Shown piece by piece: positions 1 to 8,004 of a DNA stretch of 41,654 nucleotides (position 1 is the stretch's first letter; each line of letters starts with the position of its first letter). Where the stretch lies: NCBI GenBank assembly GCA_964428015.1, contig CAYRWR010000036.1:1-41654 (forward strand). Reading direction: 5' to 3'. The translations under genes and the position numbers were made by a program. Origin of the DNA: CAYRWR01 sp964428015. GTDB lineage: Bacteria; Spirochaetota; Brevinematia; Brevinematales; CAYRWR01. Below the pieces are notes generated by a model, which was not told the origin of the DNA, did no database searches, and saw only the letters and a program-made list of their open reading frames with translations.

Positions 1-37
1 CTTTGAGATCCGCGTCAGCATCATGATAGATCTTCAT
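1..37 (-). CDS. ilvC: ketol-acid reductoisomerase, N-terminal fragment (runs off left edge)
   Basis: Only the first 12 codons lie in the window, read leftwards from an ATG at 37: MKIYHDADADLK. This resembles the usual opening of IlvC, where a short K-x-Y-x-D-x-DADL stretch precedes the NADPH-binding domain. A strong AGGAGG ribosome site lies at 46-51, nine bases upstream, and a near-consensus promoter lies at 81-109. IlvC catalyses the isomerisation and NADPH reduction of acetolactate, the step after IlvBN, whose genes lie on the same strand 1.8 kb upstream. The call rests on 12 residues plus context. Confidence 0.72.
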   Translation of the reverse strand, partial: MKIYHDADADLK

Positions 38-80
38 GTATAGCCTCCTGTTTGTTTATAAATGAATTATTGTAGCTGAG

Positions 81-109
81 ATTATAACATAACGCTAAAT
101 AATTGTCCA
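81..109 (-). promoter_or_regulatory. sigma-70-type promoter for ilvC
   Basis: On the minus strand a TGGACA box (104-109) is followed by 17 bases and a perfect TATAAT (81-86). The bases just before the -10 read TGT, giving an extended -10. The predicted transcript would have a leader of about 37 bases with no obvious attenuator hairpin. So ilvC seems to be transcribed separately from ilvBN. Confidence 0.7.
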
Positions 110-215
110 GAACAACAGGAATTAGATGGTTTTTAACTAAATTTCCAATTACAATGCCAAAAAAGTCTTTTTTTGCACAATTTGATAAAAAAAGGAAAAC
201 AAGCTATATTTCCCC

Positions 216-1157
216 ATGCAAATAACAATCTGGCTGAACAGCCCTGAAGTCCCCCAGTTTACCTTTCAGGAAAGAAACCTGACTCTGCTGAAATCTCTGC
301 TCCCCGGCACTGTCATTATACCCTGTGCTACTGAAAAAGAATTTGTGGAGCAACTTCCCCGTACCACTATAGCCATCGTGTGGGTGTTCAGACAGGAATG
401 GTTTGTGCTGGCTCCCCGCCTGGCCTGGCTGGCCACTCCCGCCGCCGGAAAGGATTTCTTCACGGTTACGCCCCCTACCGGCCTGTTCATGTCCAATGGT
501 ACTTTTCATGGGAAAATAATGGCAGAGACGGTAGCCGGGATGATCCTGGCTCAATGCCGGGGGATACTGGCAGCAGCGCGATTGCAGCCCACTCATAGCT
601 GGCCGCGTCGGGAATTATCCAGGCTCATGCGGTCTCTGCATGGCGCCCGGGTGACAATACTGGGATTCGGCCAGATCGGCAGATATATAGGGGGCCTGCT
701 CAAGCCCTTCGGGGTACATCTTACCGGCATAAAACGAACAGTGTCTCCTCCGCCGGAATATTTTGACTCCGAGGATTTTATCCTGCCCCTGGATGCTTTG
801 GAGGGGGTACTTCCCGGGACTGACCACATGGTAGTGGTACTGCCCCGCTCCCCTCAGACGGATGACATCCTGGATGCCGGACGGCTGGGACTGCTGCCTC
901 CACATGCCTACCTCTATAATGTAGGCAGAGGCAATGCAGTGGATGAAAACGCTCTGGTGTCCGCCATCAGGGAAAAGAAACTTGCCGGAGCCTGTCTGGA
1001 TGTTTTTAAGCAGGAACCTTTGGCGGAAGACTCCCCCCTGCGCAGCTGTCCTGAAATTCTGTTGATGCCCCATGCCTCGGCAATAGCCGATGATTATCTG
1101 GATCTATTTTTTGAAGAGTTCAGCGGGCTTTTAAGACAACGATATCAACTGGATTAG
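216..1157 (+). CDS. D-isomer-specific 2-hydroxyacid dehydrogenase, NAD-binding
   Basis: The 313-residue protein has the family's NAD-binding Rossmann motif GFGQIG (residues 150-155), the signature block NVGRGNAVDENAL (235-247) with the catalytic Arg at 238, Glu 267 in the QEPL segment, and the catalytic His 286 in MPHASA. These are the Arg/Glu/His active-site residues of D-lactate, glycerate and phosphoglycerate dehydrogenase relatives. The N-terminal substrate domain (1-100) is short and divergent, so the substrate cannot be named; a glyoxylate/hydroxypyruvate-type 2-keto acid reductase is plausible. No good ribosome site lies close to the ATG (an AGGA sits about 20 bases upstream). It converges on the next gene with a 25-base gap. 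Confidence 0.85.
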   Translation: MQITIWLNSPEVPQFTFQERNLTLLKSLLPGTVIIPCATEKEFVEQLPRTTIAIVWVFRQEWFVLAPRLAWLATPAAGKDFFTVTPPTGLFMSNGTFHGKIMAETVAGMILAQCRGILAAARLQPTHSWPRRELSRLMRSLHGARVTILGFGQIGRYIGGLLKPFGVHLTGIKRTVSPPPEYFDSEDFILPLDALEGVLPGTDHMVVVLPRSPQTDDILDAGRLGLLPPHAYLYNVGRGNAVDENALVSAIREKKLAGACLDVFKQEPLAEDSPLRSCPEILLMPHASAIADDYLDLFFEEFSGLLRQRYQLD

Positions 1158-1182
1158 AGTCCCAGGAAAGATCAGTTTTTTT

Positions 1183-1767
1183 TCAGTCTTTTTGGATTTC
1201 CCAGTGTGGCGGATAGATCTCATAGACAAGAGGATCCTTCTTTATCACTTTTTCAAAACTCAACATAGATGCCTGGGAAAAGAAATTCAGGATGAACTTG
1301 GGGCCAGTGGAATAAAAATAGTTCTTTCCCCTGGATGAGTCCATTCCTTCCAGGAAGTAAATATCCTTACCGGAAAGCTGTTTCAGGGCTAGGTCTGGGG
1401 AGACATTTTTGTTAAAAACCAGGATTCTCTGGAAATTCTTCTGCTTTTTCAGACTGAAACATACTAGATTAGTCAATTGTTCTTTTACAGGGACGAGAGC
1501 GGTAGTGATTTTAATGTGATCCAGGACATTCAGGTTTTGCCTGGAGGCATCTTTTTCCTGGCCAAAGCTAAAGTGAAGAATAGTATTTGAAGTAAAGCTG
1601 TTTTTTTCCATAAATACGGTGTATTCTCTATGTATGGGGCTATAGTTAGTATCTATGGATTGACTGATATCCATGATGATTCCGTCTAAAACAACTGTTT
1701 GCCCTTTTTGTCCAAACACCTGAAGGGATGAAAACAGCAGACTCAGGGTAACAATATATTTGTACAT
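1183..1767 (-). CDS. exported protein of unknown function
   Basis: A 194-residue protein opening with a Sec signal peptide (MYKYIVTLSLLFSSLQVFGQ), cleavage probably after residue 19 or 20. The mature part is mixed alpha/beta with no further membrane segment and no cysteine lipobox, so it should be periplasmic or outer-membrane-associated. I recognise no domain. An AGGAG site lies nine bases before the ATG. The gene sits just downstream of the ilvBN terminator and is probably transcribed separately. Confidence 0.6.
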   Translation of the reverse strand: MYKYIVTLSLLFSSLQVFGQKGQTVVLDGIIMDISQSIDTNYSPIHREYTVFMEKNSFTSNTILHFSFGQEKDASRQNLNVLDHIKITTALVPVKEQLTNLVCFSLKKQKNFQRILVFNKNVSPDLALKQLSGKDIYFLEGMDSSRGKNYFYSTGPKFILNFFSQASMLSFEKVIKKDPLVYEIYPPHWEIQKD

Positions 1768-1820
1768 AATATAATTCTCCTGATTTATTACTATATTGTA
1801 CCTTTCTGATCTTTAAAACA

Positions 1821-1850
1821 CAAAAAAAGCCCGCCTCCAGGGAGACGGGC
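1821..1850 (-). terminator. rho-independent terminator after ilvBN
   Basis: Read on the minus strand, GCCCGTCTCC and GGAGGCGGGC form a stem of about ten pairs (one G-U) with a very small loop, followed by seven Ts. It lies 28 bases past the ilvN stop codon, so it ends the ilvB-ilvN transcript. Confidence 0.85.
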
Positions 1851-1877
1851 AGGTCTGTATTAAACTATACAATGGCT

Positions 1878-2366
1878 TTATCCCCGCATCAATGCTACTT
1901 TACCGGTTCGGGCCATTTCCTTGATTTCGTAGCCTTTTAACAGCTCGACTACGGCATCGATTTTATTGGAATTCCCGGTGACTTCAATAGCTACGATATC
2001 GTGGGAAATGTCCACCACGTGGCCTTTGAAAATATCCGCGATTTCAATGATTTCCCGGCGTTTGGTAGAATCGATACTGACTTTGATCAGAGCCAGCTCC
2101 CGTGAGACATAATCGGTATCAGTCAGGTCACGGACTTTGATCACATCGATCAGCTTGTTGAGCTGTTTTTTCACCTGGTCGATGATACGGTCATCCCCTT
2201 CCACCACGATCGTCATGATACTGGCGGTAGGATCTTCGGTCTCAGCCACAGTCAGCGACGAAATATTATAGCCCCGAGCCGAAAACAATCCGGAGATACG
2301 GGACAGGACACCGAACTGGTTTTCGACCAGAACGGATAGGGTGTGTTTATTATATTCTTTACTCAT
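1878..2366 (-). CDS. ilvN: acetolactate synthase small (regulatory) subunit
   Basis: The 162-residue length and sequence match the IlvN/IlvH family. An N-terminal ACT domain (about 8-80) contains the typical HTLSVLVENQFGVLSRISGLF opening, where valine binds for feedback inhibition, and is followed by the family's C-terminal domain (about 85-160). The subunit activates and gives valine sensitivity to the catalytic IlvB. The start overlaps the ilvB stop by four bases (ATGA), indicating translational coupling. The terminator at 1821-1850 ends the operon. Confidence 0.95.
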   Translation of the reverse strand: MSKEYNKHTLSVLVENQFGVLSRISGLFSARGYNISSLTVAETEDPTASIMTIVVEGDDRIIDQVKKQLNKLIDVIKVRDLTDTDYVSRELALIKVSIDSTKRREIIEIADIFKGHVVDISHDIVAIEVTGNSNKIDAVVELLKGYEIKEMARTGKVALMRG

Positions 2367-4075
2367 GCCATTCCTCCGATAACCTGGGTCAGACCGGCCC
2401 CGGCAGGGACCATGGGGAACACATTCTCATTGGTATCCACCACTACTTCCAGCAGATAAGCGCCCTTGGATGCCAGCATGGTCTTGAGACCAGCTTCCAG
2501 ATCCTGGGGTTTATCGACCCGGTGAGAGGGGATGCCATAAGCCAGGGACAGTTTTACAAAATCGGGATAATACTCACCGGTAGGCGCGGTATCTTTTCCT
2601 TTACCCAGGAGCACTCCGGAGTAACGGTTTTCATAGAACAACTCCTGCCACTGACGTACCATTCCCAGATATTTGTTGTTCATGATGATGATCTTTATAT
2701 CGACATCATAGGTGCTTACAGTGGCCAGCTCCTGTATATTCATCTGTATAGAGCCGTCTCCTGCAATACAGATAACTGTCTCTTTGGGACTGGCGATTTT
2801 GGCACCGATGGCTGCGGGCAGGGAAAATCCCATAGTACCCAGTCCACCGGAGTTTATCCATTTGTGATCATCCTGGAAGAGATAGTACTGTGCGGTCCAC
2901 ATCTGGTGCTGACCCACATCAGAAACCACGGTGGCATTGTGTTTGGTGAGGCGGTCCAGAGTCTCGATAACGGACTGGGGCTTAACGATTTCAGTACTGT
3001 TTTTATAGCCCATGGGGTGTTTTTCTTTCCATTCCGCAATCTGGGCGCGCCATTCCTCGATCTTGGCCTCTTTGATCTGCTTATTCAGCTCCTTGAGGAC
3101 CTCTTTGACATCTCCCACGATGGGGACATCTACTTTAACTGTCTTGGAGATGGATGCGGGATCTATATCGATATGTATGATGTCAGCATAGGGAGCAAAA
3201 TCCTCGATTTTACCGGTCACGCGGTCGTCAAAACGGCTGCCGATGGCAATGATCAGGTCGGAATGAGAGATAGCATAATTGGCGTAGACCGTACCGTGCA
3301 TACCCAGCATACCCAAATATAGGGGGTCAGAATAATCTGCGGGGTAGGCTCCCAATCCCATCAGGGTGGAAGTAACCGGGATGCGGGTCTTTTTAACAAA
3401 TTCTCTCAATTCTTCCTGTGCGCCGGACAGGACTACACCGCCTCCGTAATAGATGATAGGTTTTTTAGCGTCCTTCATCAGTTCGGCGGCTTTTTTGACC
3501 TGGCCCAGGTGGGGTTTGGTGACGGGTTTATAGCTGCGGATATCGACCTTGTCAGGCCAGATAAATTCCGCTTTGGCATTCTGGACATCCTTGGGTACAT
3601 CGATCAGGACAGGGCCGGGGCGTCCGGTAGAGGCGATATAAAAGGCCTCCCGGACTATTCGGGGGATGTCCGCCGCGTTTTTCACCAGGTAGTTATGCTT
3701 GGTAATAGGCCGGGTAATACCGGTGATATCTGCTTCCTGAAAAGCGTCACTACCTATGGCATAGGAAGGCACCTGTCCGGTAATAGCCACAATGGGGATA
3801 GAATCCATGTTGGCTGTAGCCAGTCCGGTAACCAGATTGGTGCCGCCGGGTCCGCTGGTGGCCAGACAGACCCCCACCTTTCCGGTGGAACGGGCAAAGC
3901 CTTCGGCATTGTGTACACTGCCCAGTTCATGACGAACCAGGTAAAGATTGATATCTTTTTCGTCATATAATACATCAAAAATGGGGATAACTGACCCCCC
4001 GGGATAGCCGAAAATGTCAGTGACTTTTTCCCGTTTGAGGCTCTCGATAAGTATCTGTGCTCCTGTCATTTCCAC
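2363..4075 (-). CDS. ilvB: acetolactate synthase large (catalytic) subunit
   Basis: The 570-residue protein is a full-length thiamine-diphosphate enzyme condensing two pyruvates to acetolactate, or pyruvate with 2-oxobutyrate, the first common step to valine, leucine and isoleucine. Glu 50 in VRHELGSVHNAEG is the catalytic glutamate that activates thiamine. The central FAD-binding-type domain is present. The C-terminal domain carries the metal/ThDP motif GDGSIQMN (from about 439) ending in the usual NN. An AGGAG site lies upstream of the ATG. It is followed by ilvN with a four-base overlap. Confidence 0.96.
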   Translation of the reverse strand: MEMTGAQILIESLKREKVTDIFGYPGGSVIPIFDVLYDEKDINLYLVRHELGSVHNAEGFARSTGKVGVCLATSGPGGTNLVTGLATANMDSIPIVAITGQVPSYAIGSDAFQEADITGITRPITKHNYLVKNAADIPRIVREAFYIASTGRPGPVLIDVPKDVQNAKAEFIWPDKVDIRSYKPVTKPHLGQVKKAAELMKDAKKPIIYYGGGVVLSGAQEELREFVKKTRIPVTSTLMGLGAYPADYSDPLYLGMLGMHGTVYANYAISHSDLIIAIGSRFDDRVTGKIEDFAPYADIIHIDIDPASISKTVKVDVPIVGDVKEVLKELNKQIKEAKIEEWRAQIAEWKEKHPMGYKNSTEIVKPQSVIETLDRLTKHNATVVSDVGQHQMWTAQYYLFQDDHKWINSGGLGTMGFSLPAAIGAKIASPKETVICIAGDGSIQMNIQELATVSTYDVDIKIIIMNNKYLGMVRQWQELFYENRYSGVLLGKGKDTAPTGEYYPDFVKLSLAYGIPSHRVDKPQDLEAGLKTMLASKGAYLLEVVVDTNENVFPMVPAGAGLTQVIGGMA

Positions 4076-4110
4076 TGTTAAGCTCCTTTTTACAAAAAGA
4101 AATGCCTTAT

Positions 4111-4139
4111 ATTTTCTAACACATTGACCTGATTGTCAA
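4111..4139 (-). promoter_or_regulatory. probable promoter of ilvBN
   Basis: A perfect TTGACA on the minus strand (4134-4139) is followed, after 17 bases, by a weak -10 (GAAAAT, 4111-4116); a TAGAAA two bases closer is an alternative. The leader to ilvB is about 30 bases, too short for a classic leader-peptide attenuator. The strong -35 and position support it; the weak -10 lowers certainty. Confidence 0.45.
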
Positions 4140-4237
4140 TTATTCTGACAGCCAGGAGCTATTTTTATGCGCTTCAACCTTTTACCATGCTGCCGAGGGC
4201 CGCTCTTGAAAGAGACCTCATTCTATCCTCCTTTTCA

Positions 4238-4270
4238 TAAAAAAACCCGCCGTTTATTTAAACGGCGGGT
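4238..4270 (-). terminator. rho-independent terminator of the small poly-valine gene
   Basis: ACCCGCCGTTT (4245-4255) and AAACGGCGGGT (4260-4270) form a perfect 11-pair stem with a four-base loop. On the minus strand it is followed by seven Ts. It lies 21 bases after the stop codon of the 33-residue ORF at 4292-4393 and upstream of the ilvB promoter, so it isolates that small gene from ilvBN. Confidence 0.85.
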
Positions 4271-4291
4271 GATTTTCATCTTATTCTGCTT

Positions 4292-4393
4292 TTACAAGAA
4301 TATCCCGCCGGAAGGTACTACTACTACGACCACAATTACGACGACAACTACCAGTACAACAGCGGGAAGAAGATTCTTAAAAAAGTCTTTCAT
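4292..4393 (-). CDS. 33-residue poly-valine hydrophobic peptide
   Basis: A short ORF with a complete transcription unit around it: promoter at 4416-4444, AAGGA ribosome site seven bases before the ATG, and a terminator at 4238-4270. The peptide starts MKDFFKNLLPA, continues with one hydrophobic segment of about 16 residues (11-26), nearly all valine, and ends PSGGIFL. This predicts a single membrane span with a short charged N-terminus. Size and shape resemble type I toxin peptides and other small membrane proteins, but I recognise no family. No antitoxin RNA is evident, although the divergent nitroreductase promoter region is close. Confidence 0.7.
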   Translation of the reverse strand: MKDFFKNLLPAVVLVVVVVIVVVVVVPSGGIFL

Positions 4394-4415
4394 TCAAAAT
4401 CCTTAATAGGATTAT

Positions 4416-4444
4416 ATTGTAGCGTAGGCTGATAAAGGTGTCAA
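4416..4444 (-). promoter_or_regulatory. near-consensus promoter of the poly-valine peptide gene
   Basis: TTGACA (4439-4444, minus strand) and TACAAT (4416-4421) are separated by exactly 17 bases, one mismatch from the sigma-70 consensus. The start codon is 22 bases past the -10, so the 5' leader would be about 15 bases. A TATAAA at 4461-4466 on the plus strand could serve the divergent nitroreductase gene, which would overlap the two promoters. Confidence 0.75.
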
Positions 4445-4537
4445 ATAAAAGGGTCTTGTGTATAAATAATACTACTTAAAAACATGGATTTGACTTTAGC
4501 CTGTTTTCTGCTTAAACTCCTGTCTGAGGAGTGGGAT

Positions 4538-5080
4538 ATGAGTTTCATGGATGTGGTAAACAGGCGCTACAGCGTCCGTAAATATCAGGACAAAGCGGTA
4601 GAAAAACAGAAAATAGAGCGTTGCCTGGAAGCGGTGCGTCAGGCTCCCTCCGCCCGGAATGCCCAACCCTGGAAATTCATCATCGTGGATGACCCGGAAA
4701 TAAGGCAAAAAGTGGCCAGGGAGTCAGCCGGAAAAGTAGTACAAGCCAATCATTTTACTTTTTCCGCGCCGGTACTGGCGGTGCTGGTGACCATGCATTC
4801 TGATATCCTGACCCGGGTGGGCAGCCGTTTTTACGACCGGCAGTATGAACTTATCGATAACGGCATCGCCGCGGAGCATTTCTGCCTGCAGGCCGCGGAA
4901 GAGGGACTAGGCACCTGTATGCTGGGTATATTCAACGAAAAGGCCATTAAAAAAATCCTCAACATACCGCGGGGCTTGCGTATAGCTATGGTTATCACCC
5001 TGGGCTACCCGGCCGATGCCACTCCACCGGTCAGAAAAAGAAAATCGCTGGGGGACATAGCCTCCTGGAACACATTTTGA
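4538..5080 (+). CDS. nitroreductase-family FMN oxidoreductase
   Basis: From the ATG at 4538 the protein has 180 residues. I chose this start because GAGGAG lies six bases upstream and the product begins MSFMDVVNRRYSVRKY, the standard nitroreductase opening with the FMN-phosphate-binding RRYSVRKY. Further family features are APSARNAQPWKFI (about 38-50), also FMN-binding, and EGLGTCMLG plus a C-terminal VITLGYPA segment. These enzymes use NAD(P)H to reduce nitroaromatics, quinones or flavins; the natural substrate is unknown. The short length fits the small subgroup. A methyltransferase gene follows after 29 bases. Confidence 0.9.
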   Translation: MSFMDVVNRRYSVRKYQDKAVEKQKIERCLEAVRQAPSARNAQPWKFIIVDDPEIRQKVARESAGKVVQANHFTFSAPVLAVLVTMHSDILTRVGSRFYDRQYELIDNGIAAEHFCLQAAEEGLGTCMLGIFNEKAIKKILNIPRGLRIAMVITLGYPADATPPVRKRKSLGDIASWNTF

Positions 5081-5109
5081 TCAATCCGGTTTTTTAGGGA
5101 GCAGCATTC

Positions 5110-5715
5110 GTGCATAAACAACAGATCATGGAATATTACCTGCGCCGTCTGGAAAGCGGTTCTGAACATTACCAGATATTGGGATGGGAAGGTTATGCCC
5201 AACAGCATGCCCGGTTTGAAGCATTATTGAGAGCGGTGGATGTGAGAAATAAGTCTTTATTGGATGTAGGCTGCGGACTGGGTGACCTCTATCAGCATAT
5301 CAGGGAGAAAAAACTGGATATTGACTACATGGGGGTAGATATCCTACAGTTTATGACGGACCGGGCCGGACAGGATAATCCGGATGCACGCTTTGTCTGT
5401 GCCGATATTTTTAAAGAGGATATCTTTCCGGCTGGACAGTTTGATATTGTGTATGCTTCGGGTATTTTCAATCTGGACCTGGGCAATAATTCAGAATTTT
5501 TTACTCTGGCTCTGAACCGGTTTTATGAATTATCCCGGAGTATCGTGGCCTTTTCATTACTGCATGATCGTTCCCCGGATAAAGAGTCTCTCTACTATTA
5601 TTACCGCCCCGGACAGGTCGTCGAATGTATAGATGACATGGGATTAAATGTAAAGCGCATAGACATCCTGGAAGACTACGCTCAGAACGATTTCACTGTT
5701 ATTATTGAAAAGTAG
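5110..5715 (+). CDS. class I SAM-dependent methyltransferase
   Basis: The 201-residue protein has a Rossmann methyltransferase core: motif I LLDVGCGLGD (50-59) for SAM, Asp 77 in GVDIL for the ribose, and a CADIF motif (about 97-101) for adenine. Translation starts at a GTG preceded by AGGGAG. The first 40 residues are helical and specific to this protein. The substrate cannot be predicted. It follows the nitroreductase closely and may share its transcript. Confidence 0.8.
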   Translation: MHKQQIMEYYLRRLESGSEHYQILGWEGYAQQHARFEALLRAVDVRNKSLLDVGCGLGDLYQHIREKKLDIDYMGVDILQFMTDRAGQDNPDARFVCADIFKEDIFPAGQFDIVYASGIFNLDLGNNSEFFTLALNRFYELSRSIVAFSLLHDRSPDKESLYYYYRPGQVVECIDDMGLNVKRIDILEDYAQNDFTVIIEK

Positions 5716-5779
5716 AGTATTTTGTCTTTTTTTCAGCATAGGCCTATACTTTTAGGAAGAAACCTGAAGGGGGAATCCT

Positions 5780-6886
5780 ATGCGGAAACTTATGATGCTG
5801 GCATTCCTGCTCCTGCCTTTAGCCGCGCAGGCACAGAAAATGATACGGCAAAATGTTACAGTGTTCAGTCCGGACAACACATTGCAGACAATCCAGCATA
5901 GTGTTGAAGCTGCTGTAAGCGGTATGGATTCTCTCAATTTGGTATACTCAGAAACTATTAAAGGTGGGGCTCAGGATCTGGAAGAATTCTGGGCCAGAAC
6001 TCCGGTTCAGGGCTTGATCTGGATTGAAAAAAAGAATAACTCTATTGAAATATCCTTTTATTCAAGAGGAGGCGATAATACCCGTTTGTCCTTTCCGGAA
6101 AAATTATCTATCGCCAACCTTACAGAAATACAGAAAAGGGTAAAAGACAAAGCTGGTGAATTTTTTCCTCCTAAATTGCAGGAAGTTGTGGTGAAAGAGA
6201 ATCTGGTTATAAAGACGGTCTCTCCTTTGGAATATTACCGGCCTACCTTTCTGGTGGGTTTTAATTTGTGCATGGGTAGCATTTCTTTCCGATCCGGAAA
6301 TACCAATGGCGATGATTCCAGTTTTAAACTTAATCTCTATCGGCCTGATTTTGTAGTGGATATGCACTATAAAAAGTTTTCCATTTCCTTAAGATACAAT
6401 CAGTTTCTATACTATAACGATAATACCATGAATCTGGCTGGATCCTGGGGATTACATTTGATTCCCGGGTTGTGGCTGTCCAAAGGTTTTTTCTATGTAG
6501 GTCTGGATTTAAGTTCCTTTGACCTGTTCTTTAATAATTTTCCGGTGGAATTTCCCAATGGTGCCTGGACTTTAAGCGTCTACCCCAGGCTGGGATTTCG
6601 GTTTTCTGAAAATTTCAGTTTGTTTTTCAATCCTTTTGGCGGTTTCCAGATTTTATCTACCTTTCCCGGGGCTGTACCCGTCTTTAATTATAACCTGCAC
6701 CTGGAATCTCTGATAGGTTTATCTCCACACTGGGTTATGACTTTCGAATTCGGCTTGACCGGCATTTATATGGTCCGCATGGCCCCAACAGATCCCAACA
6801 ATTCTCAGGGCCCGGAACTTTCCGGAAATGAAAGCTTTGTTAACCTGGGAGTTAGATATCAGTTCCACCTGGGAGGCCAGAAATGA
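5780..6886 (+). CDS. exported protein with probable C-terminal outer-membrane barrel
   Basis: The 368-residue product begins with a signal peptide (about 1-18, ending AAQAQ). Residues 20-130 form a mixed alpha/beta soluble domain. From about 155 the sequence changes to alternating aromatic/hydrophobic strands rich in Tyr, Phe, Gly and Asn and ends GVRYQFHLGGQK, typical of a small outer-membrane beta-barrel. A GGGGG ribosome site precedes the ATG. The next gene overlaps it by four bases and has the same two-part layout, so the two look like distant paralogues acting together. No named family recognised. Confidence 0.6.
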   Translation: MRKLMMLAFLLLPLAAQAQKMIRQNVTVFSPDNTLQTIQHSVEAAVSGMDSLNLVYSETIKGGAQDLEEFWARTPVQGLIWIEKKNNSIEISFYSRGGDNTRLSFPEKLSIANLTEIQKRVKDKAGEFFPPKLQEVVVKENLVIKTVSPLEYYRPTFLVGFNLCMGSISFRSGNTNGDDSSFKLNLYRPDFVVDMHYKKFSISLRYNQFLYYNDNTMNLAGSWGLHLIPGLWLSKGFFYVGLDLSSFDLFFNNFPVEFPNGAWTLSVYPRLGFRFSENFSLFFNPFGGFQILSTFPGAVPVFNYNLHLESLIGLSPHWVMTFEFGLTGIYMVRMAPTDPNNSQGPELSGNESFVNLGVRYQFHLGGQK

Positions 6887-8004
6887 GAAAAATGATTCTA
6901 TTTTTATTCTTTCTCCCCGTGTTTGTTTTTGGTGTAGACAGTAAATGGAATATTAGCCTGGTAGGACTCAGAAATAAAGATAAAACCTCAGATTATAACA
7001 GCGTGATCCTGGAATCTCTTAAAAACTCACTGGATCAGACCGGGAAATACCAATGCGCGGTATATGCTGATACTGGACAGACATTGTCCAGATATAAGTT
7101 GACAGACAATGGAGACCGAACGGTTTATTTTAATCTTTCCAAAAAAACCGGAGATGATTTTCTGATCAGCGGAGAATACTTTCTGGAGGGGGAAAAGATT
7201 TATGTTATTCTGTTTGCTATTGATTCTGCCCATCAAATCATCAAGACATCCAAGACCTATGTAGGTGAAATTGGAGTAGACATTTTTGATTTGATAGACA
7301 AGATTGCCGGAGATTTTGCTTCTGTATTACAGATGGCTCTACCCACCCCGGATCAGGCAACAATAGTGACCTATCGCAAAACCCTGAAGCTGGTTAGTGA
7401 AGCGGACAAATTTCCCCGCACCATGTATAACAATATTGGAGCTGAGTTTCATATCTATGATTTCAGGTCTCCTAATAATGCCAATGGTATTCAGGAAGAA
7501 CTGGAATTTTATTATCAGTTTCACATCATCACAGGGAAATGGATGTATGGTCTGGACATGAATGTATTATCAGCATCTTTTCCGCTGGACGGGCGCGATA
7601 CTGGTAATAATACCGGGCCCTCTGGTATCAATATTCGTGCGCTATTGGGTGTTGGATATAGGTTATTACCGAAATGGTTTTTATCTTTACATGTTGGAAT
7701 TTTTGCCTTAGCAGGAGAAAATAGTGGTCCAGGTTTTGTGTTTATTCCGGGAATGACATATCTGCCCAGCCCTAATTGGAAATGGGACTTTTACTTGAAT
7801 CCCTATTTTGTACTGGAAGGCAACCGATTTGGTTATCTGTCTCTGGATCCCTTAGTGATAAGCGGGACGTATTACTTTAATCCTAATCTGGGCATCAATT
7901 TTCATCTGGGGCTGGTATATATTAACTATGATCATGACGTGATTTATTCCCGGGGAGGATATCTAGGTCTGGGACTATCCTACCGTCTGGCTATCGATAA
8001 TTAA
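6883..8004 (+). CDS. exported protein, TolB/CsgG-like N-terminus plus probable barrel
   Basis: The 373-residue product has a signal peptide (1-17, ending VFVFG). The next 130 residues read like the small alpha/beta domain of lipoprotein/TolB-N-type proteins: a central VGLRNKDK strand, a helix of about 20 residues, then a GDDFLISGEYFLEGEKIYV segment. Residues from about 180 to the end are Tyr/Gly-rich alternating strands ending in GLGLSYRLAIDN, suggesting a barrel. It overlaps the previous gene by ATGA. Its 3' end overlaps the convergent HEAT-like gene by four bases. The domain assignment is by pattern only. Confidence 0.55.
   Translation: MRKMILFLFFLPVFVFGVDSKWNISLVGLRNKDKTSDYNSVILESLKNSLDQTGKYQCAVYADTGQTLSRYKLTDNGDRTVYFNLSKKTGDDFLISGEYFLEGEKIYVILFAIDSAHQIIKTSKTYVGEIGVDIFDLIDKIAGDFASVLQMALPTPDQATIVTYRKTLKLVSEADKFPRTMYNNIGAEFHIYDFRSPNNANGIQEELEFYYQFHIITGKWMYGLDMNVLSASFPLDGRDTGNNTGPSGINIRALLGVGYRLLPKWFLSLHVGIFALAGENSGPGFVFIPGMTYLPSPNWKWDFYLNPYFVLEGNRFGYLSLDPLVISGTYYFNPNLGINFHLGLVYINYDHDVIYSRGGYLGLGLSYRLAIDN

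Noticed and set aside
4167..4406. 79-residue plus-strand frame with a poly-threonine run
   Set aside because: It is the reverse of the poly-valine gene and its terminator; promoter, ribosome site and terminator all support the minus strand.
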